From NCBI GenBank assembly GCA_017480565.1, contig JAFVAL010000056.1:1-64000 (forward strand): 64,000 bases of DNA, read 5' to 3'. The notes under the pieces are model-generated. The model saw only the letters and a program-made list of their open reading frames with translations. It made no database searches and was not told where the DNA came from. Positions 1 through 10,027 of the stretch are shown here, piece after piece. The position numbers and the translations under genes are program-made. The stretch comes from Lachnospiraceae bacterium (GTDB lineage: Bacteria; Bacillota; Clostridia; Lachnospirales; Lachnospiraceae). The stretch's first letter is position 1, and the number at the start of each line of letters is the position of its first letter.

Positions 1-3000
1 GCAAGCTGTCTGCCATGTTCCCAGGTATACGTCCATGTTCCGTCGGACAAACGGTTTCCGATTGCATCGTTTGTATAAGAAGTACTTCCAACGCTGGTTA
101 AGATATCCTTCCATCCGCTGCTCTGATAGGTGTATGGGATGGTCTCAAGTGCTGTTCCAAGGGTACTTGCTGTGGTATAAGCATATCTTACTTTGGATGT
201 GATATTGCCTCTGGTATCATAGTTGAATACCCAGGTGTTTCCGGAGATCTCATCATTCTCCCGGATTAACTGGCCAAGTTTATCGTACTGATAAGAGCGA
301 TGTTTTCCGTCACCGTCTGTGATACCCTCGATATTACCGTTAGAATCGTAAGTATAGGTGAAGTTCTTGTCGTTGGAACCGTTTAAATCATTGTTGTAAG
401 TGTCAGGAAGCAAGGAGGTCTTGCCGGTCGATGGCTGGTAGTAAGTGATGCTTGTTGATACAACCGTGGTGTTTCCATGCTTTACGGTCTCAGAACTCTT
501 TCTTCCCCACTGATCGTAAGTGATGCTCTGACTTGCACTGCCGCTTGAGGACGATGTCGGTCTGTTATCAGCATCAAAGCTATAGTTGTTCTCGTACGTG
601 ACTGACCAGATCTTGTCCTTTATCTTCGATACATTATCATTCGTATCATATCCATAAGTCGTTGTAAAGGACCTCCAGCCAGATTCTGTGTCAGAAATCA
701 GTCTTCCGGAGATATCGTAAATATATTTATGGGTCAGATCCTGAACATCATCGTAGACTTTGCCTAACTTCCCTTCGTTATCATAGAAGTAAGTGACTGT
801 CGTGGAGGAATCTGAATCATATTTCTTTGATGTCAGATTTCCCAGGGAATCATAAGAATAATCGACCCTTGCTCCGTTACCGTAGACCACTGAGGAAAGA
901 TCGTAGTAAGGGTTCGTGGAGCTGTTGTAGGTATAGCTGTTTGTGACAAGTGTTGTGCCTCCGGCAGTTACCTTGGTCAGCTGCCCGAACGTTCCGTAGG
1001 TGAGACCATAAGATAAGCTGTTTGTTCCTCCATATGTAATTCCTGTCATGTGGTCATTTAAATAGTTATAGTTAATTGTTGCTGTGCCACCCTCATAGTT
1101 TCTGGATGCACTAATCAGACGATATATATTATCATAAGAATAAGTCGTAGTTGTCCCATTCCCATTAGAAGACATCAACATTCCACTATTGTTGTTGTAG
1201 TTATATTCAACCTCTTTGTTGATAGAATCTGTCACTTTAGATAGAGTATTTCCATAGTTACTATAAGATGCTTGACTCTCAATAACAGCAGAATTATTTG
1301 TGTCGACAATTTGAACTTTTGTATTGTTTCCATAAGCATCATAAGAAAAACTGTTTTGGGTTCCGGTCGCAGAAGTTGCAGTTGTTACGTTATGATAGTT
1401 ATCATAACCATAGTTGTAGACCGCTCCGTCATGCAGGGTTGCCTTGGTTAGGTTGTTATTGCTGTATTCGTAGTTGTTTTGCTGCTTTCTGCTGTCCGTG
1501 ACGCTGGTGACATTGCCGTTACTGTCATAGACATAACTGCTTCCGAATTCATCCTTATACAGCTGGATGGCGTCATAGTAGATGGTGTTGACATTCCTCT
1601 CATAGACCAAAAGAACTCGCATACTGGAGTATGCTTTTGGTGCAACGACCTTCTCGCACGCATACTGCCAGGTATCATTCTCGTAGAGATCCGGATTAAA
1701 GTCTGCCCTGAATTCTGACTGTGTTCCGTCCGTGTTATAGAACCTAAGAACAATCGCAAAGAGATTATCATTTGCATAGGAACCGCTCTTTACAGGTGCA
1801 GCATTTCCTTTGGCCCAACCACCGATACTATAGACATCTCCTGCCGCTCCGGAACCGGGGATATCCTGATAGGCTCTCTTTCTTTCCGTGACGGCTCCGG
1901 TCATCGTATAGACGTTGTTATCGATGTTCTTTGCACCGATCAGACCGGAAGAGAGGCTCATGCGTTTCTCGGTGCTGACGCAGGCGCTTCCTTCACTCCA
2001 CGCATAGCAGACATCCGTGGTTCCGTTATAGTACGTGAAGTCACTGTTTTCGATTAAGTTAAAGCGGGAGGATAAGCCGTTTTCTTCTAACTGCATGCAG
2101 TCAACATATGCCGTACCATTACCGTATAATGCAACATAGAAGTTACAGGTGCTCACTGTAGAAGGCGTATCCACGGTGACTTCAAATCTCTGCCATCCAT
2201 CGGTGGTTCCGGTTCGAACTGCACTCTGTACCCCATTGACAGTTCCGCAGATATAAATTCCGTTAGAGTCGGTTACCCCCACTCCTTTCACATAAACCGT
2301 GAAGGTATAGGTTGTATTTGGCTTTAATACAACACCGGCACCATTCCCTGCATAGACCCAGGAGCAGAGATTTCCACTGGTCTTTGTCAGTTTAAAGCAG
2401 TCTTCTCCCAGGTAATGGTCTTCGGAGGTATAGCCTACAGTTCCTGTCCCATCCGACGGGATTGCACTGTACCAGAACTCATTTCTCTCAAAGGAAGGGT
2501 TTTTAAAGACATTATTCGTTGTAGACTGAAGCTTCGAGGCATGCTTAAGCTGGTTCTTTTTCGCAGAGTCGTCTGTATCTGTTGCGTACTTTGCATACAC
2601 AGCTCTGCCCTGTTTATCCTGTGTAGAAACAGTGTTTCCATACTTATTAAACTGGTACTGAAGAACGTTTCCGTTCATATCAGTTGCCAGTGTATAGCCT
2701 TTGCCGTAGGCATAGGTGTTGTTACTTGTCGCACTGCCGCCGGACTCATCGAAGATCTTGATGCTTGAAAGTCTGTTTGGCAGGGTATTCGACTGTGTAC
2801 TGTAGGTAAGCTGTGCCAGTGTTCTCGCAGAGCTTCCCGAGAAGGTCTCCGATACCTTTGTCATGGCATAGCTGGAATAATCATAGGTGATGATCGTACT
2901 ATCTGCATAGGTTACCGTGCAAAGGTTCCCCGCGCTGCTGATACTGTATGTGACCGTTGATAACGCGCTGCTTCCTGTCCCTTTGTACTGGATGTTTGTA

Positions 3001-5627
3001 AGATATCCGGAACTGTTGTAGTTGAACTGATAGACTCTTCCCGCTCCGTCTGTGATCGTATTGATTGCATTGGTGTTGCCGGAGCTTCTGTAGGTGACCA
3101 GGATGTTACTTACTGTTGCCTGGTTGTTTGAGATCTTCTTCAGTCTCCCTGACGTATCGAAGTAACTCTTATTATTGTTCTTATCAGTGATCACAAACTT
3201 AGAATCTCCGGAGCCGGTGTTGGTAAGAGTTAGCTCTATACCGGATTCATCTTTGAAGGTTCCTGTCGCAGACTCCCCTCTGAAGTAATGCCTGGTTCCG
3301 TCTTCATCCTCCCAGACATAGTAGGTGTAGGATCCTGTGCTGGTTCCATCGGATGGAGTATACAGGTAGACTCTCTGGTTGTAGTTTGTTCTCCAGCCAT
3401 TACCCAGGCCAAAGGTTCCTCCGGCAATGATACTGCCTGAGGAATTGAGACTTACTTTATCATTCGTGTTATAGGTGAAGTTTACCGATACCGGCATACG
3501 GTTTCCGGAGAACGCAAGATCAGTTCTCTGTAAGACCATGTTTCCGGTAAAGAGGTTCACCCCTGCCGTTCCTGCTCTTCCAAGGTCATAGGAATCATAG
3601 TCCCAGTAGCTTTCATAACCGCAGTTATTGATATATGTGATCGTTAAGATCGGTCTTCTGTTGGTTAAAGAAGAATCAGAGGAATAAAAGGTTCTGTTGT
3701 TTCTTGTCGTTCCGTTTTCTGTCGCATCCGGTGCTTTTAGCATCACACCGGTATTGACGGCACTTCCTTCAAACCAGTCTCTGGCAATCTCTGTGATGCT
3801 CCACTCATACCAGCCGTTGGAAGATACTTTCGCGTAGTCTGTGATGGTAGTATTATACGATGGCTGATTAGCCCAGGTGATTGTGTTGGACTCCCAGATG
3901 GCATTTACCTTATGCGCATTGATCTGCAGGGTATCAGAGACATTGGTTCCACGGTAGAGCATCAGGTTCGCATCGATGATTACGTCTGCTGCAGAGAGCT
4001 TAGGCAGGGCGGCAAACTTGATGAAGATTCTCTCTTTTCCTCGCGTTAAGTGATAACCTGCTTCCAGGTAATCGTCGTTATAGTTATTGCCTCCTTTGGA
4101 AGCGACAGCCATATCTTTGATATTTTCCCTGATCTGGGTCGTGAATACAGAAGGGTCGATGATGACAGGGTAGACACGCTCAGGTGAAGAGAGCCAGCGA
4201 TAATCCGGCGTGATGATAAGCTCATAACCGCGATCAATCTTTTCAAGAGTCACTTTTACATCATGGCTGGTCTCTTCTGCCGCATCGTAAGCAAAGGGAG
4301 CGGGGATCGTAAAGATCTCTTCTCCGGATGCACCTACCGCAGAGATGGTGTTGTCACGGTTTAATCTGAAATCAAGAGAATCACTGAAGAGGTAGAAGAC
4401 ATAAGAAGTGACAGTTTCCGGAACACGGTTTAAGACGATACTTTCTTTTAAAGTCGTGCTGTTAAGATCATATCTGACATCTGTTCCGGGAAGAACTTCT
4501 CGGTAGACTGCTTCAGAAAACAGTTTTAACGGAAGAATCTGTTGCTGCCGCTCGCTCATTTCGGCAAGTTCTTTTTCCGGGATCGGAGATTCATTGACCT
4601 CAATGGAGGATGCATGGATTGGGATCAGAAGCTTCTGAAGGAGATTAATATCATCTGTAGATTCAGTAGATTCAACAGATTCTAACATGTCCTCAGAAGG
4701 CAGCGTTGTCTCTGAGATCTCAGTTCCAACGGTCTCAATGGTTTCTTCCGTTTCTTGAACTTCTGTAACAGGTTCTGGGATATCTTCTGTCACAACTTCC
4801 GGTATCTCTTCAGTAGTGACTTCTACATCAGTCTCAGTTTCTGACTCAGTCTCCGTAGAGATTTCTGTTTCCAAGGATTCATCGTTAACTGCAGCCTCAG
4901 TAATCTCCTCAGCTTTTGCTAACTCAGAAGTAACTTCCTCAGTTTCAGCCAGTTCAGCCTCAAGAGATTCTTCCTTTTCGATAGTCTCGGTCTCTTCAGA
5001 TGTAAGAGATTCCTCCGTCTCGGAAACCATTTCTTCTGTCTTTTCATGCTTCTCAACAGTGATTCCCGCAAACACAAAACGAATAGAATCTTTTCCATAC
5101 GTTACCCGAGGTCCCTCTTCTAAAGAAAGTGCTTCAGGGAGTGTGATTTCCACACTGTTTGCTCTGTTTTTATAGATCGGATTTCCGGTCTTTTCATCTC
5201 TTGCAAGCTCTAAAGTGTTATCGATATCTATCCACTTTCCATCTTTCTGAAAGTGCACTGCATCCGGATAAACAACAAGCAGCCTGGTCATGTCCTCCAG
5301 CAGAAAATCTTTGGTATAGAGATCTTTTCTATCTGCATCTTCAGACATAATGGCTGCTTCGTGTGATGTATTGTTTTGATCAAAAGTTAGAGGTTCCTCA
5401 CCTTCCACAGGCAAAGCTACATCGGGGATTGTCTCATCAAACAGGTTTTTATCCTGCACATAGGTTGCGACAGGTTCTTCGTACTCTACTTCACTAATGC
5501 TGCTCTCAGGCTCGATTTCAGCTGCATAGGCAGTTTTTGCAGCAGGCGAAACAAGCCCTGCAAGCAGTACAAGGCAAAGAATAATAGATAGAAAACGTCT
5601 TCTGAATGAACATCCGAGAATCTTCAT
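1..5627 (-). CDS. Secreted DNRLRE/RHS (YD-repeat) surface protein, C-terminus beyond window
   Basis: Translation starts at the ATG at 5627, behind a GGAGG ribosome site at 5636-5640, and stays open in one frame to the window edge (about 1,875 codons, stop not seen). Residues 1-36 are a signal peptide: a basic start, a hydrophobic core and an Ala-rich cleavage region ending AKTAYAAE. Residues about 190-330 are a Glu/Ser/Thr-rich linker. Residues about 500-660 resemble the DNRLRE beta-sandwich domain often placed before RHS repeats. GNMVLQRTDLAF near 695 marks the RHS entry, and YD repeats run from about 820 onward. Two carbohydrate-binding-like modules (NPSFERNEFW near 1042, NLIENSDF near 1189) interrupt them. 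RHS proteins form a beta-cage around a variable C-terminal domain, often a toxin. That tip, and any immunity gene, would lie left of the window. Family assignment is firm, function is not. Confidence 0.88.
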   Translation of the reverse strand, partial: MKILGCSFRRRFLSIILCLVLLAGLVSPAAKTAYAAEIEPESSISEVEYEEPVATYVQDKNLFDETIPDVALPVEGEEPLTFDQNNTSHEAAIMSEDADRKDLYTKDFLLEDMTRLLVVYPDAVHFQKDGKWIDIDNTLELARDEKTGNPIYKNRANSVEITLPEALSLEEGPRVTYGKDSIRFVFAGITVEKHEKTEEMVSETEESLTSEETETIEKEESLEAELAETEEVTSELAKAEEITEAAVNDESLETEISTETESETETDVEVTTEEIPEVVTEDIPEPVTEVQETEETIETVGTEISETTLPSEDMLESVESTESTDDINLLQKLLIPIHASSIEVNESPIPEKELAEMSERQQQILPLKLFSEAVYREVLPGTDVRYDLNSTTLKESIVLNRVPETVTSYVFYLFSDSLDFRLNRDNTISAVGASGEEIFTIPAPFAYDAAEETSHDVKVTLEKIDRGYELIITPDYRWLSSPERVYPVIIDPSVFTTQIRENIKDMAVASKGGNNYNDDYLEAGYHLTRGKERIFIKFAALPKLSAADVIIDANLMLYRGTNVSDTLQINAHKVNAIWESNTITWANQPSYNTTITDYAKVSSNGWYEWSITEIARDWFEGSAVNTGVMLKAPDATENGTTRNNRTFYSSDSSLTNRRPILTITYINNCGYESYWDYDSYDLGRAGTAGVNLFTGNMVLQRTDLAFSGNRMPVSVNFTYNTNDKVSLNSSGSIIAGGTFGLGNGWRTNYNQRVYLYTPSDGTSTGSYTYYVWEDEDGTRHYFRGESATGTFKDESGIELTLTNTGSGDSKFVITDKNNNKSYFDTSGRLKKISNNQATVSNILVTYRSSGNTNAINTITDGAGRVYQFNYNSSGYLTNIQYKGTGSSALSTVTYSISSAGNLCTVTYADSTIITYDYSSYAMTKVSETFSGSSARTLAQLTYSTQSNTLPNRLSSIKIFDESGGSATSNNTYAYGKGYTLATDMNGNVLQYQFNKYGNTVSTQDKQGRAVYAKYATDTDDSAKKNQLKHASKLQSTTNNVFKNPSFERNEFWYSAIPSDGTGTVGYTSEDHYLGEDCFKLTKTSGNLCSWVYAGNGAGVVLKPNTTYTFTVYVKGVGVTDSNGIYICGTVNGVQSAVRTGTTDGWQRFEVTVDTPSTVSTCNFYVALYGNGTAYVDCMQLEENGLSSRFNLIENSDFTYYNGTTDVCYAWSEGSACVSTEKRMSLSSGLIGAKNIDNNVYTMTGAVTERKRAYQDIPGSGAAGDVYSIGGWAKGNAAPVKSGSYANDNLFAIVLRFYNTDGTQSEFRADFNPDLYENDTWQYACEKVVAPKAYSSMRVLLVYERNVNTIYYDAIQLYKDEFGSSYVYDSNGNVTSVTDSRKQQNNYEYSNNNLTKATLHDGAVYNYGYDNYHNVTTATSATGTQNSFSYDAYGNNTKVQIVDTNNSAVIESQASYSNYGNTLSKVTDSINKEVEYNYNNNSGMLMSSNGNGTTTTYSYDNIYRLISASRNYEGGTATINYNYLNDHMTGITYGGTNSLSYGLTYGTFGQLTKVTAGGTTLVTNSYTYNSSTNPYYDLSSVVYGNGARVDYSYDSLGNLTSKKYDSDSSTTVTYFYDNEGKLGKVYDDVQDLTHKYIYDISGRLISDTESGWRSFTTTYGYDTNDNVSKIKDKIWSVTYENNYSFDADNRPTSSSSGSASQSITYDQWGRKSSETVKHGNTTVVSTSITYYQPSTGKTSLLPDTYNNDLNGSNDKNFTYTYDSNGNIEGITDGDGKHRSYQYDKLGQLIRENDEISGNTWVFNYDTRGNITSKVRYAYTTASTLGTALETIPYTYQSSGWKDILTSVGSTSYTNDAIGNRLSDGTWTYTWEHGRQL

Positions 5628-5671
5628 TGTAATAACCTCCAATATGTAATTGTTTCGGTAACCTTAACTTC

Positions 5672-5700
5672 ATATTAGTCAATTTCCTCCATTATGTCAA
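5672..5700 (-). promoter_or_regulatory. Sigma-A promoter of the RHS protein gene
   Basis: Read on the minus strand there is a perfect -35 TTGACA (5695-5700), a 17-base spacer and a -10 TAATAT (5672-5677). The start codon is about 45 bases downstream at 5627. This gives the RHS gene its own promoter, independent of the yfhO cluster upstream. Confidence 0.7.
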
Positions 5701-5736
5701 GTGATGTGCCAGTCATCCAAAACTACCGTTTCTTTT

Positions 5737-7731
5737 TCACCGTACCACAATCTTCACCTCATGCACCCCCGCGGCAAGCATCTCCTCGCTCCTTGTCAGA
5801 TACCCTAAAAATGCACTCGTCTCGATCTTCTCTCCATCCACCCAAACTTCCGTGTCCGCAAAAGGAAAGGTCACAAGCAGATATCCCTCGTTCTCACAGC
5901 GAAGCCTGCCCTCGAGCACGTATCCACCTTGCGCTCTATTCATGGCAAGCACTGGGCTGCCTTGCATCAGTTTCTCTGCGCATAGTTCAAACCGTTCTTC
6001 CTCTACAACGCCCTCAGCATCGATGACTTCCATGTCTTCCTCATACAGTCCCGCAGCCCGCAGCATCCACTCATTTTGCAGAGCAAAACCTTCTTTTTCC
6101 TCAGATAATTCTGCGATCTGAGGATCCACAAGATACGCCGCAGAAAGTACATCATCGTGCTCATAGATCGACAAGTTTCCCCGCGTCTCGACCACCTTTC
6201 CGAACCCTTCCGGCACTTCTTTTCCCACAAGATAACGCACGCCAAGAAGCATATCTAAGACCGGGTTCGGGTTGTAGCGTGTGCTCACATTTCTCGCATA
6301 AATCTCACATCCGATGCGCAGGAAAAACCGGTAAGCGCCCTCAGACATCATGGACGAATAATGCGTCACACCGTAGTAGCCGTAGAGCTGCCCGCCGTTG
6401 TCCCTGTAAGGCAATAGTTCCGTCCGGTAAAATGTCTCCTCTGGCCGCAAGTCCGTCTCAAACGATGCAAATTCCTCTTCATACGGAAGTAGCGAAGTCT
6501 CGACCGACGTGGCGGGACAGTGCGTATAAAAGGTAAAGAGTGCATTTGCAGAACTCTCAAGAAGTAAAACCAGCGCAAATGCGATCACAAGCTTTCGCCC
6601 TGGAAGATCACGAAACGCCTTCACCGCGAGGCTCGCAAGCACGAATACGAGAAGAAAGCTCTCCCGCATCGGCAGCTGGTTTGGGAAATGAAATCCGTGC
6701 CAGACGTATTCCAAGGCGTTTACGCGCAGGGAGATGATGAGAAAAATGGTAAGTGCCAGATCGGTTAACGTCTCGCGTCTTTCCTCCCCTCTCCCCAGAT
6801 GTTCTATCAGCCAAAGGGCGGCAAGCACTACGCATGTCAGCCCCACATAGGCATTGGGATAGTCTTTCACCAAAGAAGGTGCAGAAAACGGCAGAAAACG
6901 CTGCAAAAAACCGAGAGAATTTCCAAAAATGATGGTTTTTCCGTCAAATGTTAGACCCGATGCGATCGTCTGTGAGAGCGCCTTCGCGGTGTGATAGATG
7001 ACTCGCGCATTGACAAGTCCGGCCGCAAAAGACGCGAGCCCAAACCAAGCACTAACAATGACGAGTTCTCTCCCCTTTTTCTTTGTATCCACACATCGTT
7101 TTACAAACCACAAACACGAGAAGATACAGACCATGTAGGCAATGTAAAAGTTCGAATAAATGCATGTCGCGAGCGCTGCCAGGTAGAGCCACGGACGTCT
7201 CTTTTCCACCAGCAGGTCGATGCCAAGAACGATGAGCGGCAGAAGCCACAGTGCATCCATCCACATAAACTGGTGGATAAAACTGAGTGCATAGCCAGAG
7301 AGTGCATAGGCCGTGCTGACCACTACATTTGCAGGAGAATGGCTCACTTTTAAACTCCAGATTCCAAAGCAAAGTCCCATAAGGCCGAAGCGTAACAGCA
7401 CAATCAAATCCACCCCCGCAGGCGTGATCTCCCCCGGCAAAAGGAATAAAATCCACCAAAGCGGACTGTTCGTATAGTATGCTCCCTGTGCAATCAGGTC
7501 AAAGCCAAGCCCTCCCGCAAGCGAGTACATTTGTCCCGAAAGAAAGAGCCGTTTCGCCTCTCGTAACATTGGAAAATACTGCCCCCACGCATCGATCGCC
7601 ATCAGGCTTTTATCACCAAACGGCGCAAGCCCTCGCAGGGCAAATCCGATTCCCGCAATCAAAACCGGGCACAAAAAAGAAGCTGCCAAAATGACAGCTT
7701 CCGGTTTCTTTTTCACGCTTTGATACTGCAC
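5737..7731 (-). CDS. YfhO-family multispanning membrane protein
   Basis: A 664-residue protein with about twelve hydrophobic segments in its first two thirds and a soluble extracytoplasmic C-terminal part. The early GDKSLMAIDAWGQYFPML stretch is typical of the YfhO family. These are GT-C-fold-like integral membrane proteins implicated in glycosylation of cell-envelope polymers such as teichoic acids. The start is the GTG at 7731. It lies 65 bases after the histidine kinase gene, so it is probably the last gene of the regulator/two-component cluster. The donor and acceptor cannot be inferred from the sequence. A 9-bp perfect hairpin covers its ribosome-binding region (see 7732-7759). Confidence 0.8.
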   Translation of the reverse strand: MQYQSVKKKPEAVILAASFLCPVLIAGIGFALRGLAPFGDKSLMAIDAWGQYFPMLREAKRLFLSGQMYSLAGGLGFDLIAQGAYYTNSPLWWILFLLPGEITPAGVDLIVLLRFGLMGLCFGIWSLKVSHSPANVVVSTAYALSGYALSFIHQFMWMDALWLLPLIVLGIDLLVEKRRPWLYLAALATCIYSNFYIAYMVCIFSCLWFVKRCVDTKKKGRELVIVSAWFGLASFAAGLVNARVIYHTAKALSQTIASGLTFDGKTIIFGNSLGFLQRFLPFSAPSLVKDYPNAYVGLTCVVLAALWLIEHLGRGEERRETLTDLALTIFLIISLRVNALEYVWHGFHFPNQLPMRESFLLVFVLASLAVKAFRDLPGRKLVIAFALVLLLESSANALFTFYTHCPATSVETSLLPYEEEFASFETDLRPEETFYRTELLPYRDNGGQLYGYYGVTHYSSMMSEGAYRFFLRIGCEIYARNVSTRYNPNPVLDMLLGVRYLVGKEVPEGFGKVVETRGNLSIYEHDDVLSAAYLVDPQIAELSEEKEGFALQNEWMLRAAGLYEEDMEVIDAEGVVEEERFELCAEKLMQGSPVLAMNRAQGGYVLEGRLRCENEGYLLVTFPFADTEVWVDGEKIETSAFLGYLTRSEEMLAAGVHEVKIVVR

Positions 7732-7759
7732 CTTTCCACCGCCTTTCCTCGGTGGAAAG
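7732..7759 (-). promoter_or_regulatory. Hairpin over the yfhO translation start
   Basis: CTTTCCACC (7732-7740) and GGTGGAAAG (7751-7759) form a perfect 9-bp stem with a 10-base loop, directly upstream of the GTG start of the YfhO-family gene. No U-run follows. It is therefore a better candidate for translational control of the distal gene, or a transcript-end stabiliser, than for a terminator. Confidence 0.4.
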
Positions 7760-7796
7760 TGTATCTGACAGACCTTTCATCCTCTTGGCAAAATTC

Positions 7797-9278
7797 TTAC
7801 AAATGTCTGTCAAATTCTTTCGGCAGTCGGATCTCTGCCTCGAACTGATCCCCGCGAATCGTGATCGTAAATCGCCCGCCGACGGCCTCCACGTACGTCC
7901 TTGCGATCGCAAGCCCAAGCCCGCTTCCTTCCGTGCTTCGGGACGTATCGCCCCTCGTAAAGCGCTCCGTCAGATCCATCTCGGAGAGTCCCTCGGTCGT
8001 TGCCGCGGTATTGATCACGCGAAGAATCGCCTCCTCTTCCTCCGTAGTCGTCACAAAGATGCGCGTCCCCGGCTGCGAATATTTAAGCGCATTGTCAAGC
8101 AGGTTTTGCAGGACGCGGTGCAGCCGCATGCCATCCGTCGAGATCATAAGCTCGCCTTCCTGGTACTGCTCCACCACTGCAAATCCACTCGCTTCAATCT
8201 TATCCTGCATCTCCGCGACCGTCTGCGCGGCGAGGCGGTTTAACGACAGCTCACCGACGATCAGATTTGCGTTGCCGCTCGCGGTCTTAGAAAGCTCGAA
8301 TAAGTCGTTCACAAGCTCGTTTAAATACCTCGATTTGTAGAGGATTTTCTCGCTCATTTCCTGCGCATTCTCCGGCAGTTCCATGCGCGAAAGTTCCTGC
8401 GCGTAACCGATCACAGAGGTGAGCGGCGTGCGCAGATCGTGCGAGACGTTGGTGATCAAATCCACCTTTAACTTCTCGCCCGCGATCCCCTTTCGAATAC
8501 CTTCTTCGGTGAGATTTCCAAGGCGCACGACAGCCTCTCCGGTCTGGGCAAATGGTGACCTGGCAGGCAGAGGATTCTCCTGTGGAAATGTCCCCGCCGC
8601 CCCTTCTTCAATCACATTTGCCAGCTGTTCCATCTCCGCGGCAGCGGACTGTCTGCCCAAAAGCAAAGCGCATAAACTCACCGTCTCTACCAAAAGAATC
8701 GCAGGCACCAACCACAAAATCGAGGGATCTCTCAGGGCAAAATTAACCAACAAAACTACCGTAATCAGTGCGGTCAAAAGAGCTGCCGCGATGATCTCTA
8801 GGAACAGTTTTCTTCGCAGCGAACGGCCATTTCCAAGGAAAGCCGCCGCCCGAAAAACAAGGCTGTGGGAGCGAAGCATTTTCCCCGAAAAAACCGCCAT
8901 CAGGCTCCTGACGCAAAGCACCATACAGTACGCGACCGGGAAGCTGAATAACAGTACCAGCGTGTACTCGGAGACGTCGTCATAGCGGTAGTAATTGAGC
9001 TGATTTAACCAGTCGTAAAGATCCACTTTGTAATAAATGCACCAGAAGGCAAGCGCAATCGAAAGGATGCTGATCTCCACCGGAATGCGTGTCTTTTCCC
9101 CGCGAAACACCGCGCAGTACGTCCAGGTACACACGATTGCCAACACCCCTACGGTGACTACCATCCAGAGTCTCGCGTCCCACAAAAAGTCAAAAAACAA
9201 CCCAAAAAAGACCGTCGGCACAATCGCCCACAGATAGCACATCCAAGTTCTGACTTTCGGAGAAAACTCCAGGTTCAT
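7797..9278 (-). CDS. Sensor histidine kinase, VanS-like
   Basis: A 493-residue membrane sensor kinase. Residues about 10-130 and 155-210 contain several hydrophobic segments, so the sensory part is mostly within the membrane. The dimerisation/phosphoacceptor box is VSHDLRTPLTSV with His280. The N box NLLDNALKYSQ lies near 400 and the G box GSGLGLAIARTY near 455-470. It sits 15 bases downstream of the response regulator gene and is surely its partner. The order regulator-kinase-YfhO protein suggests control of envelope modification, which is an inference. The signal is unknown. Confidence 0.9.
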   Translation of the reverse strand: MNLEFSPKVRTWMCYLWAIVPTVFFGLFFDFLWDARLWMVVTVGVLAIVCTWTYCAVFRGEKTRIPVEISILSIALAFWCIYYKVDLYDWLNQLNYYRYDDVSEYTLVLLFSFPVAYCMVLCVRSLMAVFSGKMLRSHSLVFRAAAFLGNGRSLRRKLFLEIIAAALLTALITVVLLVNFALRDPSILWLVPAILLVETVSLCALLLGRQSAAAEMEQLANVIEEGAAGTFPQENPLPARSPFAQTGEAVVRLGNLTEEGIRKGIAGEKLKVDLITNVSHDLRTPLTSVIGYAQELSRMELPENAQEMSEKILYKSRYLNELVNDLFELSKTASGNANLIVGELSLNRLAAQTVAEMQDKIEASGFAVVEQYQEGELMISTDGMRLHRVLQNLLDNALKYSQPGTRIFVTTTEEEEAILRVINTAATTEGLSEMDLTERFTRGDTSRSTEGSGLGLAIARTYVEAVGGRFTITIRGDQFEAEIRLPKEFDRHL

Positions 9279-9293
9279 GGCGCCTTTACGACC

Positions 9294-9989
9294 TCATTTC
9301 TCAATCTTATACCCGACGCCCCAGACAATTTTTAAGTACTCCGGGCGCTCCGGATTCACTTCCAGTTTCTTTCGGATCCGGGAAATGTGCACCATCACGG
9401 TATTCTCTACCGCATAGGCATCCTGTCCCCAGACTCTCTCATAGATTTCCTCCGCCGGGAAAACTCTCCCGGGTTTGGATAATAGCAACTCCACAATCTT
9501 ATACTCAGTCGCGGTCAGATGAATCTCTTCCCCGGCTTTTAAAAGCCGCTTTTTCTCGGTATCTAACACCAAATCGTGGTAAATAATCTGGCTCGCATCT
9601 CCTGCACCGACGCCGCCAAGCTTCAGATATCGCCGCAGCAAGGACCGCACTTTGGCAAGCAGTTCCTCCCGGTAAAACGGCTTTGTCATGTAGTCATCTG
9701 CCCCAAGATCGAGCCCGATCACGCGGTCACTCTCCTCCGTTTTTGCGGAGAGCATCAAGATCGGGACATTGCTTTTTTCGCGGATTTTCATCGTCGCCAT
9801 GAGGCCATTTTCCTGCGGCATCATCACATCCATAATGATCAGTTCGACTTCATTTGCCCCAAAGGCCGCGTACGCATCCGCCCCGTTATAAGCAACAATG
9901 ACCCGGTATCCTGCCCCTTCCAGGATCCCCCGGATGAGCTGCACAATATCGCGGTCATCATCACACACCAAAATCGTAATGTTATCCAT
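9294..9989 (-). CDS. OmpR/PhoB-family response regulator, VanR-like
   Basis: A receiver domain with acidic pocket CDDD near the N-terminus and phosphoacceptor Asp in IIMDVMMP, followed by a winged-helix DNA-binding domain (LTATEYKIVELLL, VMVHISRIRKKL, YKIEK end). The ATG at 9989 is preferred over the in-frame GTG at 10001 because GAGAGG sits about 5 bases before the ATG. This gives 231 residues, normal for the family. It pairs with the downstream kinase. It follows the PAS-domain regulator gene by 38 bases, so the three genes may be one transcript. Confidence 0.92.
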   Translation of the reverse strand: MDNITILVCDDDRDIVQLIRGILEGAGYRVIVAYNGADAYAAFGANEVELIIMDVMMPQENGLMATMKIREKSNVPILMLSAKTEESDRVIGLDLGADDYMTKPFYREELLAKVRSLLRRYLKLGGVGAGDASQIIYHDLVLDTEKKRLLKAGEEIHLTATEYKIVELLLSKPGRVFPAEEIYERVWGQDAYAVENTVMVHISRIRKKLEVNPERPEYLKIVWGVGYKIEK

Positions 9990-10027
9990 CTTTCCTCTCA
10001 CTCAAACTACTTTTCCCGGGCGAGTGA

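Noticed and set aside
4816..5175. A Ser/Val-rich plus-strand frame
   Set aside because: It is the complement of the Glu/Thr/Ser-rich linker of the RHS protein, a common low-complexity artefact.
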